The notes: a model not told the origin generated them from the letters alone. 64,000 bases of DNA from Oceanicola sp. (GCA_017792405.1 CP051231.1:2860062-2924061); one strand, 5' to 3'; numbered from the stretch's first letter, positions 1 to 8,344 are shown. Translations and numbers: made by a program.

Positions 1-176
1 TCGGCCCGCAACTGGCGAAAGCTGTATTCCGTCACCGGGCGATGGTCCTCTCCGGTGGCCGCCGCGCGGGTCACGACCCGCCGCGTTAGGTGAATCTCCG
101 GCCGCGCCGCCTTGGCCGCCGCCATCAGCGTGTCCTTCCCCGCGCCCGAGGGGCCGACGACGGCAAAAATACTCAT
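1..176 (-). CDS. phnN: PhnN, ribose 1,5-bisphosphate phosphokinase (5' part only)
   Basis: Only the first 58 codons are inside the window; the gene runs off the left edge. The protein begins MSIFAVVGPSGAGKDTLMAA, a guanylate-kinase-like P-loop (GPSGAGKD), followed by RRVVTR and a GEDH motif as in PhnN. The family makes PRPP from ribose 1,5-bisphosphate, the last step that returns the C-P lyase sugar product to metabolism. The start ATG overlaps the phnL stop as ATGA, so translation is probably coupled. It is the seventh gene of the leftward C-P lyase operon. Confidence 0.88.
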   Translation of the reverse strand, partial: MSIFAVVGPSGAGKDTLMAAAKAARPEIHLTRRVVTRAAATGEDHRPVTEYSFRQLRA

Positions 177-856
177 GCGGCCCTCGCCGGGGTGAACCGC
201 GTCACATCGACCACCCGGTCACAAACCCGGCCCCGCGCCTCCTCGTCGTGGAATATCCCCACGATCGCCGCGCCCCGCGCCTTGGCTTCCTCGATGAGCG
301 CCAGAACGACCTCGCGGTTGGTGGCATCGAGCGAGGCAGTCGGCTCGTCGAGCAGTAGCGCCGGGAAGGCGTGGGCGAAGCCACGGGCGATGTTCACCCG
401 CTGCTGTTCACCGCCCGAGAAGGTGGTGGGCGACAGCCCCCAAAGCGTGCGCGGAATGTTAAGCCGTTCGAGCAACGCCTCCGCCCTGCCAAGCGCCTCA
501 TCGCTGCTGCGGCCCAGCGCCAGCAGCGGCTCGGCCACCACCTCGCGCGTCGGCACCCGGGGCACCACGCGCAGGAACTGGCTGACATAGCCAAGGGTTT
601 CCCGCCGCAACGCCAGCACCTCGCGCGGCTCAGCGCGGGCCACATCCGTTGTGCCAACCATGATGCTGCCCGAGGCCGCAAGGTAGTTGCCCCAGATCAT
701 CCGCATCAGCGTGCTCTTGCCCGCCCCGCTCTCGCCGGTCAGCGCCACGCATTCGCCCGGCGCCACCTTCAGCGAGGCCCCGCGCATCACCTCGATCACC
801 GCACCCCCCTGATTGTGCAGGGTAAAGCTCTTTGAAACGTCCCGAAGTTCGATCAT
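173..856 (-). CDS. phnL: PhnL, C-P lyase complex ATP-binding protein
   Basis: A 227-residue ABC-type ATPase with Walker A GESGAGKS at about 41-48, the signature FSGGEQQR near 148 and Walker B LLLDEPTASLD near 169. PhnL belongs to the C-P lyase system; in the family it is needed, with PhnG, H, I and possibly K, to install triphosphate-linked phosphonate on ribose. It has no membrane segment and no partner permease, as expected for this non-transport ABC protein. It lies 1 base from phnK and overlaps phnN by four bases. Length matches E. coli PhnL (about 226). Confidence 0.95.
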   Translation of the reverse strand: MIELRDVSKSFTLHNQGGAVIEVMRGASLKVAPGECVALTGESGAGKSTLMRMIWGNYLAASGSIMVGTTDVARAEPREVLALRRETLGYVSQFLRVVPRVPTREVVAEPLLALGRSSDEALGRAEALLERLNIPRTLWGLSPTTFSGGEQQRVNIARGFAHAFPALLLDEPTASLDATNREVVLALIEEAKARGAAIVGIFHDEEARGRVCDRVVDVTRFTPARAA

Positions 857-857
857 G

Positions 858-1628
858 TCACACCTGCAAAACGGAGCTGACGAGCAGCTGGGTGTAGGGA
901 TGCTGCGGGTCGTCCAGCACCTGGTCGGTCAGCCCGGTCTCGACCACGCGGCCCGATTTCATCACCATCAGCCGATGCGCCAGCAGGCGAACCACGGCGA
1001 GGTCATGGGTGACGATGAGCGCCGAAAGCCCCATCTCGCGCACGAGGCCACGCAGCAGATCGAGCAGGCGGGCCTGCACGCTCACATCCAGCCCGCCGGT
1101 TGGCTCATCCATGAACACCAGCCGCGGCCCGCTCACGAGGTTGCGGGCGATCTGGAGCCGCTGCTGCATCCCGCCCGAAAAGGCGCGTGGGCGGTCATCT
1201 ATCCGGTCTTCTGTAATCTCGACCCGGCCCAGCCAGTCGGTCGCCGTCTCGCGGATCTGGCCATAGTGCCGCGCACCCACCGCCATCAGCCGCTCACCCA
1301 CATTGCCACCCGCGCTCACGCTCATGCGCAGCCCGTCCCGCGGGTTCTGATGCACGAAGGCCCAATCGGTCCGCCCCAGCATCCGCCGCTCCGGCTCGCT
1401 CATCGTCACCGTATCGCGCGGCCCCTCGGCGCGGGTGTCGAACACCACACTGCCCTGATCCGGCGTCAGATGCCCTGCAAGGCAGGAGAGCAGCGTAGAC
1501 TTGCCCGAGCCGCTTTCGCCCACGATCCCCATCACCTCGCCGGGGTAGAGATCGAAACCCACATCTGTGCAGCCGATACGGAAGCCGTAGGTCTTGCGGA
1601 TTCCCTGAACCGAGAGAAGCGGGGTCAT
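858..1628 (-). CDS. phnK: PhnK, C-P lyase complex ATP-binding protein
   Basis: A 256-residue ABC ATPase with Walker A GESGSGKS at about 37-44, signature FSGGMQQR near 150 and Walker B LVFMDEPTGGLD. Sequence and length fit PhnK, which binds the PhnGHIJ core in E. coli. The start was placed at 1628 (MTPLLSVQGIRK) and not at the in-frame ATG nine codons upstream, because 1628 gives an ATGA overlap with the phnJ stop, the junction type used repeatedly in this operon. The C-terminal part resembles oligopeptide-transport ATPases, as is usual for PhnK. Confidence 0.95.
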   Translation of the reverse strand: MTPLLSVQGIRKTYGFRIGCTDVGFDLYPGEVMGIVGESGSGKSTLLSCLAGHLTPDQGSVVFDTRAEGPRDTVTMSEPERRMLGRTDWAFVHQNPRDGLRMSVSAGGNVGERLMAVGARHYGQIRETATDWLGRVEITEDRIDDRPRAFSGGMQQRLQIARNLVSGPRLVFMDEPTGGLDVSVQARLLDLLRGLVREMGLSALIVTHDLAVVRLLAHRLMVMKSGRVVETGLTDQVLDDPQHPYTQLLVSSVLQV

Positions 1629-2473
1629 GCGGCTGCCTCCTGCCGGGTGGCGCAATGATCGGTGTCGGAGCAGACATACATCCGGCTGCCCGCGTCATCG
1701 GTGATGATCTCGTCGAGGTAGGTGTCGGAAGCCCCACAAAGGGCGCAGTCATGCGGCGCCTTGCCCGCGACGAAGGGATGATCCTCGAAGTCGAGGCTCA
1801 CCACCCGCGTATAGGGCGGGATCGCGTAAATCCGCTGCTCGCGGCCCGCGCCGAAAAGCTGGATCGCGGCCATCTCCATCTTGGGGTTGTCGAACTTGGG
1901 GATCGGCGACGGGTCCATCACGTAGCGCCCCTCCACCTTCACCGGATAGGCATAGGCGGTGGCGATCTCACCATGGCGGGCGATGTCCTCGTAGAGCTTC
2001 ACATGCATCAGCCCGTAATCTTCCAGCGCGTGCATCCGGCGCGTCTCTGTCTCACGCGGCTCCAGAAAGCGCAGCGGCTCGGGGATCGGCACCTGGTAGA
2101 CAAGGATCTGCCCCTCGGTGAGCGGGGTCTCTGGAATGCGGTGGCGGGTCTGGATCACCGTGGCCTCCGCCGTGCGTTCGGTCGTCTCCACCCCCGCCGT
2201 CCGCTCGAAGAACTTGCGGATGCTTACCGCGTTCGTCGTGTCATCCGCGCCTTGGTCGATCACCTTGAAGCTGTCGTCGGGGGTGAGGCAGGCCGCGCTC
2301 ACTTGCACCCCGCCGGTGCCCCAGCCGTAAGGCATGGGCATCTCGCGGGAAGCAAAGGGCACCTGGTAGCCAGGGATCGCAATGCCCTTGAGGATCGCGC
2401 GGCGGATCATCCGCTTGGTCTCCTCGTCGAGGTAGGCGAAGTTGTAGGCCCCGCCGGGAACACTCTCGTCCAT
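1625..2473 (-). CDS. phnJ: PhnJ, C-P lyase catalytic subunit (radical SAM)
   Basis: PhnJ cleaves the carbon-phosphorus bond of ribosyl phosphonate phosphate using a 4Fe-4S cluster and SAM. From the chosen start the protein has 282 residues and shows Cys243, 246, 268 and 274 with exactly the spacing of the E. coli cluster cysteines, and the glycyl-radical glycine as Gly35 in AIPGYQVPF. The start at 2473 (MDESVPGGAYNFAYL) matches the family N-terminus and has AAGGA about 11 bases upstream. An in-frame ATG at 2599 would overlap the phnI stop as ATGA and add 42 unrelated residues; this alternative is not excluded and is discussed in the findings. Confidence 0.96.
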   Translation of the reverse strand: MDESVPGGAYNFAYLDEETKRMIRRAILKGIAIPGYQVPFASREMPMPYGWGTGGVQVSAACLTPDDSFKVIDQGADDTTNAVSIRKFFERTAGVETTERTAEATVIQTRHRIPETPLTEGQILVYQVPIPEPLRFLEPRETETRRMHALEDYGLMHVKLYEDIARHGEIATAYAYPVKVEGRYVMDPSPIPKFDNPKMEMAAIQLFGAGREQRIYAIPPYTRVVSLDFEDHPFVAGKAPHDCALCGASDTYLDEIITDDAGSRMYVCSDTDHCATRQEAAA

Positions 2474-2506
2474 GCCTGCGTTTTCCTTGCTGAACGGAGC
2501 CGCAAA

Positions 2507-2593
2507 ATGGATATCGGCAGCTACCTCATGGGGTTGTTCTCCGGCCTCGCCGTGGCCGGCGTGCTCTGGTTTGCCTTGACGAAGACCCGCTAG
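2507..2593 (+). CDS. Possible 28-residue membrane peptide, antisense in the phnI-phnJ gap
   Basis: The only real gap inside the C-P lyase operon (2474-2595) holds a complete short reading frame on the opposite strand. It starts MDIGSYLMGLFSGLAVAGVL and ends TKTR, so about 19 residues form one hydrophobic segment followed by a positive tail. GGAG lies seven bases upstream of the ATG, an ideal ribosome-binding site. No promoter was identified; it would have to lie within antisense phnJ. It may be chance, especially if phnJ really starts at 2599. No function can be assigned. Confidence 0.2.
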   Translation: MDIGSYLMGLFSGLAVAGVLWFALTKTR

Positions 2594-2595
2594 GC

Positions 2596-3684
2596 TCATT
2601 CCGCCGCCTCCTGCTGTTGCCCGGCCATCGCCTCGGCCCGCAGCTTGCGCACCAGCTCCAGCTCGGCCTGAAAATCCACGTAATGCGGCAGCTTGATGTG
2701 CTCCAGAAAGCCGGTCGCCTGGATATTGTCGCTATGCGCGATGACGAACTCCTCGTCTTGCGCCGGAGCACCGAGGTTGTCCTCCCCAAGCTCTTCCCAG
2801 CGCAACGCCCGGTCCACGAGCGCCATCGAGATTGCCTTGCGCTCGGTCTGGCCGAAGACCAGCCCGTACCCACGGGTGAACTGGGGCGGCTCGGTCTTGC
2901 TGCCGGTGAACTGGTTCACCGTCTCGCACTCGGTCAGCACCACCTCGCCGATCTCCACCGAGAACCCCAACTCGGGGATTTCCATCTCCACCGGCACCGC
3001 GCCGATGCGCAACTCGCCCACGAAGGGGTGGTTGCGCCCGTAGCCGCGCTGGGTGGAATAGGCCATCGACAGCACGAACCCCTCGTCCCCCCGGGTCAGC
3101 GCCTGAAGCCGCAGCGGCCGCCCGGCAGGAAACTCAAGCGGCGCGCGGGTCAGGTCGGGCGGCACCTCGTCCGAGGCCTGCTCCTGCTGGATCAGCCCGT
3201 CACGGCTCAGCATCTCGGTCACGCGGGGCATCGGCGCCTCCTCGGCCAGCGCCTCTCGCGCGGCGGGCGGCTCACCCTCGGCCGCCAGGGCAAAGTCGAT
3301 CAGCCGGTGGGTATAGTCGAACGTCGGCCCCAGCACCTGCCCGCCCGGCGCATCCTTGAAGGTCGCGCTGATCCGCCGGTCGCAAGCCATCTCGCCGGTC
3401 TCCACCGGCTCCGCCGAGCCGAAGCGCGGCAGCGTGGTGCGATAGGCGCGGATCAGGAAGATCGCCTCGATCAGGTCACCCCGCGCCTGCTTGATCGCCA
3501 GCGCCGCAAGGTCTGGATCGTAAAGCGAGCCCTCCGCCATCACCCGGTTGACGGCCAACGCCATCTGCTCGCGGATCTGCGCCACGCTCAGCTCGGGCAC
3601 GCTCACATCGCCCCGCCGCTCCTCGGCGAGCCACTCATGCGCCGCATCAATCGCCCGCTCACCGCCCTTCACCGCAACATACAT
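2596..3684 (-). CDS. phnI: PhnI, C-P lyase core subunit
   Basis: A 362-residue PhnI, a subunit of the PhnG2H2I2J2 core that joins phosphonate to the ribose of ATP with loss of adenine. The N-terminus MYVAVKGGERAIDAAH is nearly the E. coli sequence, so the start was placed at 3684 and not at an in-frame ATG 26 codons upstream whose translation (Arg/Ala/Trp-rich) does not resemble the family. The C-terminus is slightly longer than in E. coli (354). It follows phnH by four bases. Confidence 0.96.
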   Translation of the reverse strand: MYVAVKGGERAIDAAHEWLAEERRGDVSVPELSVAQIREQMALAVNRVMAEGSLYDPDLAALAIKQARGDLIEAIFLIRAYRTTLPRFGSAEPVETGEMACDRRISATFKDAPGGQVLGPTFDYTHRLIDFALAAEGEPPAAREALAEEAPMPRVTEMLSRDGLIQQEQASDEVPPDLTRAPLEFPAGRPLRLQALTRGDEGFVLSMAYSTQRGYGRNHPFVGELRIGAVPVEMEIPELGFSVEIGEVVLTECETVNQFTGSKTEPPQFTRGYGLVFGQTERKAISMALVDRALRWEELGEDNLGAPAQDEEFVIAHSDNIQATGFLEHIKLPHYVDFQAELELVRKLRAEAMAGQQQEAAE

Positions 3685-3688
3685 CGCC

Positions 3689-4246
3689 CTAGCCCTCCAC
3701 CCGGGTGCTGCGCGGCAGGCCGGCCAGCCGGTCGCCCGCGCAGAAGATGAAGTCCACCCCAAGCGGAAACTGCGCCCGGTTCGCCAAGAAAGCCTCCACC
3801 TCCGGCAGGTTCAACCACGCCTCCCGCTCGATGCCCGGCCCGGTGAGCTTTGCGCCCGCGTTCTCCAGCCGCTGTACCTCCACGATCAACGTGGCCGAGC
3901 GGTCGGGGTATTCCGGCGTGCCCTGCGCATAGGCCCCGAGAGGCCCCAGCGCCGCCCAGCCGCCGAGGGCGAACATGGCCGCGCCGCGCGCCACCACCGG
4001 CGCGCCAGTATGAAAGGCCAGCCACTGCCGCAGCGCCGGGCTGTCAACGTCCTCGGCCAAAAACACCGGGGTCGTGCCGTCGATCAGCGTGAGCGCCACC
4101 ACCGAGGCGGCCACCGAGAGGCCCGGTGCCTGCGCGCCGGTCACCGCCTCAATCCGTCCGGGCCGGGCCATGGCCTCCAGCACCGCGCGAAAGGCGCGGC
4201 TGGCCTCCACCGGCACATCCGCAAAGCCGCCCTCGAGCGCAATCAT
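3689..4246 (-). CDS. phnH: PhnH, C-P lyase core subunit
   Basis: A 185-residue PhnH (E. coli 194). It is structural in the C-P lyase core and has a PLP-transferase-like fold without the cofactor lysine in the characterised family. The N-terminal ASRAFRAVLEAMARPGRI and the C-terminal FPLGVDFIFCAGDRLAGLPR are typical family blocks. The start ATG overlaps the phnG stop by four bases (ATGA), indicating coupled translation. Confidence 0.95.
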   Translation of the reverse strand: MIALEGGFADVPVEASRAFRAVLEAMARPGRIEAVTGAQAPGLSVAASVVALTLIDGTTPVFLAEDVDSPALRQWLAFHTGAPVVARGAAMFALGGWAALGPLGAYAQGTPEYPDRSATLIVEVQRLENAGAKLTGPGIEREAWLNLPEVEAFLANRAQFPLGVDFIFCAGDRLAGLPRSTRVEG

Positions 4247-4683
4247 GCGTCCTCTCCCCTGACCATCGTGAAGAACTCCACCTTCGTGGCCGCCGCCCGG
4301 GCCGCGCGGGCCTTCCGCGCCTCCGCCCGGGCCGCAGCCAGCGGGGTCAGCACGAGGCGCCTGACATCGTCCGCCCGCCCCGTCTGCATCAGCGCATCGC
4401 AGAGCGCCGCCCGTTCGGCATGGGCCTTGTCGCGGCCTTGCACATAGGCATGCCCCACCTCGCCGCTTTCCAGCTTCAGCGCGCAGCGGGTGACAGTGAT
4501 CTCACCAAGGTTGAAGGCCGCGCCCGTGCCGCCCATCCGGCCCGGCACCATCACCCCGCCCACCTCCGGTCGGCGCAGCCAGCTGAAGCCGGGCAACGCG
4601 CCCAGAGTGTCCACAGCCGCCTTCAGTGCCGCCGGTTTCGCGGTGGCCAGGGTGCCCATCCATGTCTTGCGCTCTTCGCTCAT
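4243..4683 (-). CDS. phnG: PhnG, C-P lyase core subunit
   Basis: First gene of the leftward C-P lyase operon, 146 residues (E. coli 150). The region LRRPEVGGVMVPGRMGGTGAAFNLGEITVTRC is the conserved core of PhnG, followed by GHAYVQGRDKAHAERAALCDAL. The start at 4683 (MSEERKTWMGTL) was preferred over an ATG 12 codons upstream because the upstream codons lie inside the operator palindrome at 4699-4728. Expression is probably repressed by PhnF from the adjacent divergent gene. Confidence 0.95.
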   Translation of the reverse strand: MSEERKTWMGTLATAKPAALKAAVDTLGALPGFSWLRRPEVGGVMVPGRMGGTGAAFNLGEITVTRCALKLESGEVGHAYVQGRDKAHAERAALCDALMQTGRADDVRRLVLTPLAAARAEARKARAARAAATKVEFFTMVRGEDA

Positions 4684-4698
4684 GAGACAACTTGCCGA

Positions 4699-4728
4699 TT
4701 TGTCTAGGAATCTATACAACTAGACAAA
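4699..4728. promoter_or_regulatory. Probable PhnF operator (inverted repeat)
   Basis: TTTGTCTAG at 4699-4707 and CTAGACAAA at 4720-4728 form a perfect 9-bp inverted repeat with a 12-base spacer, which itself contains TCTATACAA resembling the arms. It lies between the divergent phnF and phnG starts, directly downstream of the candidate phnG -10 box. Binding by the GntR/HutC-type PhnF is inferred from position; the arms resemble TGTCTAGACA-type PhnF sites. Confidence 0.7.
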
Positions 4729-4757
4729 TAATACGCCCGAGTCGCCCTCCGCGTCCA
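4728..4757 (-). promoter_or_regulatory. Candidate phnG promoter
   Basis: On the minus strand TGGACG (4757-4752) and TATTAT (4733-4728) are separated by 18 bases, a plausible sigma-70-type pair. The -10 box abuts the inverted repeat at 4699-4728, so a bound repressor would block initiation or early elongation of the C-P lyase operon. Confidence 0.45.
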
Positions 4758-4785
4758 GTGCCGCTTCATGAAACTTCGGTAACAA

Positions 4786-5505
4786 ATGGCCCGCACACCC
4801 GTCTGGAAATCCATCGCCGCCACCCTCGAGGGCGAAATCGCGCAAGGTCTCTACCGCGCCGGTGACAAGCTACCGACAGAGGCAGCACTCGCCGCCCGCT
4901 TCGGGGTGAACCGCCACACTGTGCGCCACGCGCTGGCCGCCTTAGCCGAGGCCGGGGTGGTGCGCTCGCGGCGTGGCTCGGGCGTCTTCGTCGAGGCGCC
5001 CCCGACCGAGTACCCAATCGGCCGCCGCGTGCGCTTTCACCAAAACATTCGCGCCTCCGGCCGCCTGCCCGAAAAGCGCGTGCTCCGGGTCGAGACCCGC
5101 CCGCCGACCGAGGCCGAGGCCACCTCTCTCGGCCTCGCGCCCCACGCACAGGTGGTGGTTTACGAGGGCCTTTCCCTGTCCTCCGGCAGCCCCATCGCCC
5201 ATTTCACCTCCACCTTCCCCGCCGCCCGCTTCCCCGGCCTCGCCGCGCGGCTGGAGGAGACCAGCTCCGTCACCGAGGCGCTCCGGCTCGAAGGCCTGTC
5301 AGATTACATCCGCGCCGAAACCCGCCTCACCGCCGAGCGCGCCAGCGCCACACAGGCCCTGCACCTCGCCGTGCGCGAAGGCGATCCGCTACTCAAGACC
5401 ACTGGCCTCAACCGAGACCTCGAGGGCAACCCGGTGGAACACGGTGAAACATGGTTCGCCGGCGACCGGGTGGTGCTGACGGTCAGCCATGACGACACCC
5501 CATAG
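4786..5505 (+). CDS. phnF: PhnF, GntR/HutC-family regulator of phosphonate genes
   Basis: A 239-residue GntR-family regulator. The N-terminal winged helix includes GDKLPTEAALAARFGVNRHTVRHALAALAEAGVV at about 25-60, and a UTRA/HutC ligand-binding domain follows (about 85-235). It is divergent from phnG with 102 bases between, as PhnF commonly is. It is inferred to repress phnG-N through the inverted repeat at 4699-4728. No strong Shine-Dalgarno precedes the ATG. Its 3' end converges on the acyltransferase gene with 21 bases between. Confidence 0.9.
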   Translation: MARTPVWKSIAATLEGEIAQGLYRAGDKLPTEAALAARFGVNRHTVRHALAALAEAGVVRSRRGSGVFVEAPPTEYPIGRRVRFHQNIRASGRLPEKRVLRVETRPPTEAEATSLGLAPHAQVVVYEGLSLSSGSPIAHFTSTFPAARFPGLAARLEETSSVTEALRLEGLSDYIRAETRLTAERASATQALHLAVREGDPLLKTTGLNRDLEGNPVEHGETWFAGDRVVLTVSHDDTP

Positions 5506-5526
5506 GGTTCGCAATCACGCCACGCG

Positions 5527-6138
5527 CTACTCGTACTTCTCCAAGAACGCCTCGGCACTCAGCCCGCGAAAATCCTCCAGCGCTGCCCGGATCGCGTCAT
5601 GCGACCAATCCCACCACGCCAGCGCAATGAGCCGTTCGGCCACCGTCTCCGGCTGACGCCGCCTCAGCAGCCGCGCCGGGTTGCCCGCGACGATCTCATA
5701 GGGGCCAACGTCCTTCGTCACGAGCGCGCCCGCCGCAACCACCGCGCCGTGTCCCACCGTCACCTCAGGCTTCACCATCGCGCCGTGGCCGATCCACGTG
5801 TCATGCCCGATCACCGTGCGCCGCGCCCGACGGGCGGCGAACCACGCGGCATCGTCCTCGGCATCCTCCCAGAGCGCCGCCGAGCGATACATGAAATGGT
5901 GCAACGAGGCCCGGTCCAGCGGGTGATCGGTCGCCCCGATCCGCACATAGCTGGCGATATTGGAGAACTTGCCCACGCTCGCATTGGCAATGTCGCAATA
6001 CCGGTCGCAATAGGCGTAATCGCCAAACGCCGACCACGCCACACGGCTGCCTCGCTTGACCTCGCAGAAACGGCCAAAGGTGGAGCCCTCGATATCGCAC
6101 TCCGGCTCGATGACCGGCTCATGTTCAGAGAGTCTCAT
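5527..6138 (-). CDS. Hexapeptide-repeat acyltransferase of phosphonate clusters
   Basis: A 203-residue left-handed beta-helix acyltransferase. Hexapeptide turns such as IGHDTWIGHGAMVKPEVTVGHGAVVAAGALVTKDV and IVAGNPARLLRRR identify the fold. It matches the xenobiotic/chloramphenicol acetyltransferase-like family often found at the end of phn operons, whose substrate is not established. Here it is last in phnC-D-E1-E2. The start at 6138 has AAGG seven bases upstream; an ATG at 6171 overlapping the phnE2 stop as ATGA would add 11 residues and is the main alternative. It is not PhnO, which is a GNAT protein. Confidence 0.85.
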   Translation of the reverse strand: MRLSEHEPVIEPECDIEGSTFGRFCEVKRGSRVAWSAFGDYAYCDRYCDIANASVGKFSNIASYVRIGATDHPLDRASLHHFMYRSAALWEDAEDDAAWFAARRARRTVIGHDTWIGHGAMVKPEVTVGHGAVVAAGALVTKDVGPYEIVAGNPARLLRRRQPETVAERLIALAWWDWSHDAIRAALEDFRGLSAEAFLEKYE

Positions 6139-6167
6139 CGCAAACCCTTGCGCGGGGCCCCGCGCCC

Positions 6168-7472
6168 TCATTCACCCTTGATCAGCCGCCGCCGGAGCCA
6201 GCCCGAGAGGCCGTCCATCAGCATCACCATCAGCACCACGAGCACGATGTAATAGGTGACCTCTTCCCAGTCCTTCTGGGTGATCATCGCCTGCGTCAGC
6301 AGCAACCCGATCCCGCCGCCGGTGATCGCCCCGATGATCGTGGCGCTGCGCGTATTGGACTCCAGATAATAAAGCACTTGGCTCAGCAGAACCGGCGCCA
6401 CCTGCGGGATCACTCCAAAGCGATAGCGATGCAGCCGCGCCGCGCCGGTGCTGGCCACCCCTTCGATCTGCTTCTTGTCCACGTTCTCCAGCGCCTCCGA
6501 GAACATCTTGCCGAAACTGCCGGTGTCGGTAAGCAAGATTGCGAGCGAGCCGGTCAGCGGCCCCGGCCCGAAGGCGCGGCTGAGCACGATCGTCCAGATC
6601 AGCCCGTCCACCCCGCGCAAAAAGTCGAACACCCGGCGAAAGGCAAAGCGGACGGCGGCAAAGGGCGCAAAGTTCTTTGCTGCCATGAAGGCGATGGGCA
6701 GCGAGATGATCGCCGCGCCGAAGGTGCCGAGAAAGGCCATCAGCACGGTCTCGAACATCGCCCAGGCCACCGCCGAGTGCATCCACATCGGATTCTGCCA
6801 GAAGTCATGCCACGCCCCGGCAATATTGCCCCGCTCCGGGTCGATCTGTGCGCCAAAGAGAATGCTGCCCAAACCATGCCCGTGATACGGGCTATCCAGC
6901 GTGAAGAAGAACAGCTCCCAGCCGGTGAAATAGCGGAAGGTCTCGCTGCGCGACCGGGTAAAGGTCAGCCGTGCGCCCGGCAGCGTCACCTGAAGCCGGG
7001 AGTTCGAGACCGACACGTAATCGGGGTAGGGCTCGCTGAGGTTCGTCGCCACCCGCCGCCCGTCGAGCCGCGCCTCGATGGTCCGCTCGCCCGGGATCAC
7101 CAGCTCCACCGCATTACCGGGCAGAAAGGTCGCCACCCGGCCCCTGCCAAGGTCGATCATCGTGGTCTCGCCGCTGCCACTCACCCAATCGGGCCGCTCG
7201 TCCTCCGGGTATGCCCCCTTGCGCTCGCCCTCCACCGCGTAGCTCAGCTCGCCATTGCGGTTGTCTCGGGTCACATGGGTCTTGTAGCTCCACGTGTCCC
7301 GCAGAAGGATCTGCGCATTCTCGGGGCGAGCACGGTCGATCAGGCCCGGCACGTCGAAGGCAAAGAAGATGTAGATGAAGTAAAGCAGGATCAGCCCCGG
7401 CACCGCGAAGGCCAGCAGCTTCTTGCGGGAGATGGCCGTCTCGGCCTCGGCGTATCGTGCGGCAAGGTCCAT
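6168..7472 (-). CDS. phnE: PhnE2, phosphonate ABC transporter permease (long form)
   Basis: A 434-residue permease. Residues about 20-40 form one membrane segment, about 50-190 a beta-rich extracytoplasmic domain, and the C-terminal half a binding-protein-dependent transport domain with several membrane helices and the ATPase-contact loop around EGVASTGAARLHRYRFGVIPQV. This long form is typical of the second PhnE in alphaproteobacteria. The start overlaps the phnE1 stop (TGATG). It probably pairs with PhnE1 as a heterodimer with PhnC and PhnD. Confidence 0.92.
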   Translation of the reverse strand: MDLAARYAEAETAISRKKLLAFAVPGLILLYFIYIFFAFDVPGLIDRARPENAQILLRDTWSYKTHVTRDNRNGELSYAVEGERKGAYPEDERPDWVSGSGETTMIDLGRGRVATFLPGNAVELVIPGERTIEARLDGRRVATNLSEPYPDYVSVSNSRLQVTLPGARLTFTRSRSETFRYFTGWELFFFTLDSPYHGHGLGSILFGAQIDPERGNIAGAWHDFWQNPMWMHSAVAWAMFETVLMAFLGTFGAAIISLPIAFMAAKNFAPFAAVRFAFRRVFDFLRGVDGLIWTIVLSRAFGPGPLTGSLAILLTDTGSFGKMFSEALENVDKKQIEGVASTGAARLHRYRFGVIPQVAPVLLSQVLYYLESNTRSATIIGAITGGGIGLLLTQAMITQKDWEEVTYYIVLVVLMVMLMDGLSGWLRRRLIKGE

Positions 7473-8344
7473 CAGTGCGCTCCCGGGCCTGCGAGTTTGT
7501 GGCGGGCCATGCTGGAGAGCTGGTCGAAGAGGACGATGGTGAGAAACAGCAGGATGAAGATCGCCGCAGCCTCATCGAACTTGCCCTGCCCCCAGCTCAT
7601 GGCGTTTTTCAGCTCGTAGCCAATGCCCCCTGCGCCGACGAAGCCGAGGATGGCGCTGGCGCGGATGTTGATCTCGAACCGTAGCAGCCCGTAGCTCAGC
7701 CAGTTGGGCGCCACCTGCGGGATCACCCCCAGCCACATCCGCTGGGTCCACGTGGCCCCGACCGAGGAGAGCCCCTCCACCGGCTTGAGGTCGGCATTCT
7801 CCGCCACCTCCGAGAACAGCTTGCCCAGCGCCCCGGCGGTATGAAAGGCAATCGCGATCATCGCGGGCACCGGGCCACCGCCGAGCACGAAGATCAGCAT
7901 CAGCGCAATCACGATCTCCGGCACCGCCCGCATGATATCCATCATCCGTCGGAACAGGGGGATCGCGCGGGGCCAGCGGGCAAGACCGCGGGTCGAGAGG
8001 AGAGAAAACACCATCGCCGCGACCGCGCCCAGCAGGGTGGAGACGGCGGCGATGTTGATGGTTTCCAGCAGCGCCGGAAGGTAGGTCAGCAGGTGTTCGG
8101 GCAGCAGATGCAGGCGCGGCAGCGTGTCAGCCACCACGTCCGTCGGAAAGTCGAACATATGCGGCAGGCCATTCCAGAACCCGCCCGCGTTGCGCTCGTC
8201 GGCCAGCATGAAGCCGGACACCAGCAGCAGCCCGAAAATCGCCAGCGTGATCCCGCCGTAGAGGCGGCGCTTCTGCACCAGCGCAAGGTAATGCGCGCGG
8301 GTGGCGTCCAGCCCCTTGGGGCCATGCTGCGAGATATCTGCCAT
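7472..8344 (-). CDS. phnE: PhnE1, phosphonate ABC transporter permease
   Basis: A 290-residue inner-membrane permease with the EAA-type loop VEGLSSVGATWTQRMWLGVIPQVAPNW near 205-230 and about six predicted membrane segments. It is paralogous to the C-terminal half of the next gene, and one-base-overlap spacing suggests equal synthesis of the two subunits. It lies downstream of phnD by 63 bases. Confidence 0.93.
   Translation of the reverse strand: MADISQHGPKGLDATRAHYLALVQKRRLYGGITLAIFGLLLVSGFMLADERNAGGFWNGLPHMFDFPTDVVADTLPRLHLLPEHLLTYLPALLETINIAAVSTLLGAVAAMVFSLLSTRGLARWPRAIPLFRRMMDIMRAVPEIVIALMLIFVLGGGPVPAMIAIAFHTAGALGKLFSEVAENADLKPVEGLSSVGATWTQRMWLGVIPQVAPNWLSYGLLRFEINIRASAILGFVGAGGIGYELKNAMSWGQGKFDEAAAIFILLFLTIVLFDQLSSMARHKLAGPGAH

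Noticed and set aside
1629..1655. Upstream ATG extending PhnK by nine residues
   Set aside because: MTPLLSVQGIRK at 1628 fits the family and gives the ATGA overlap with phnJ seen at other junctions of the operon.
5506..5526. Terminator between phnF and the acyltransferase gene
   Set aside because: The 21-base gap has no inverted repeat or T-run.
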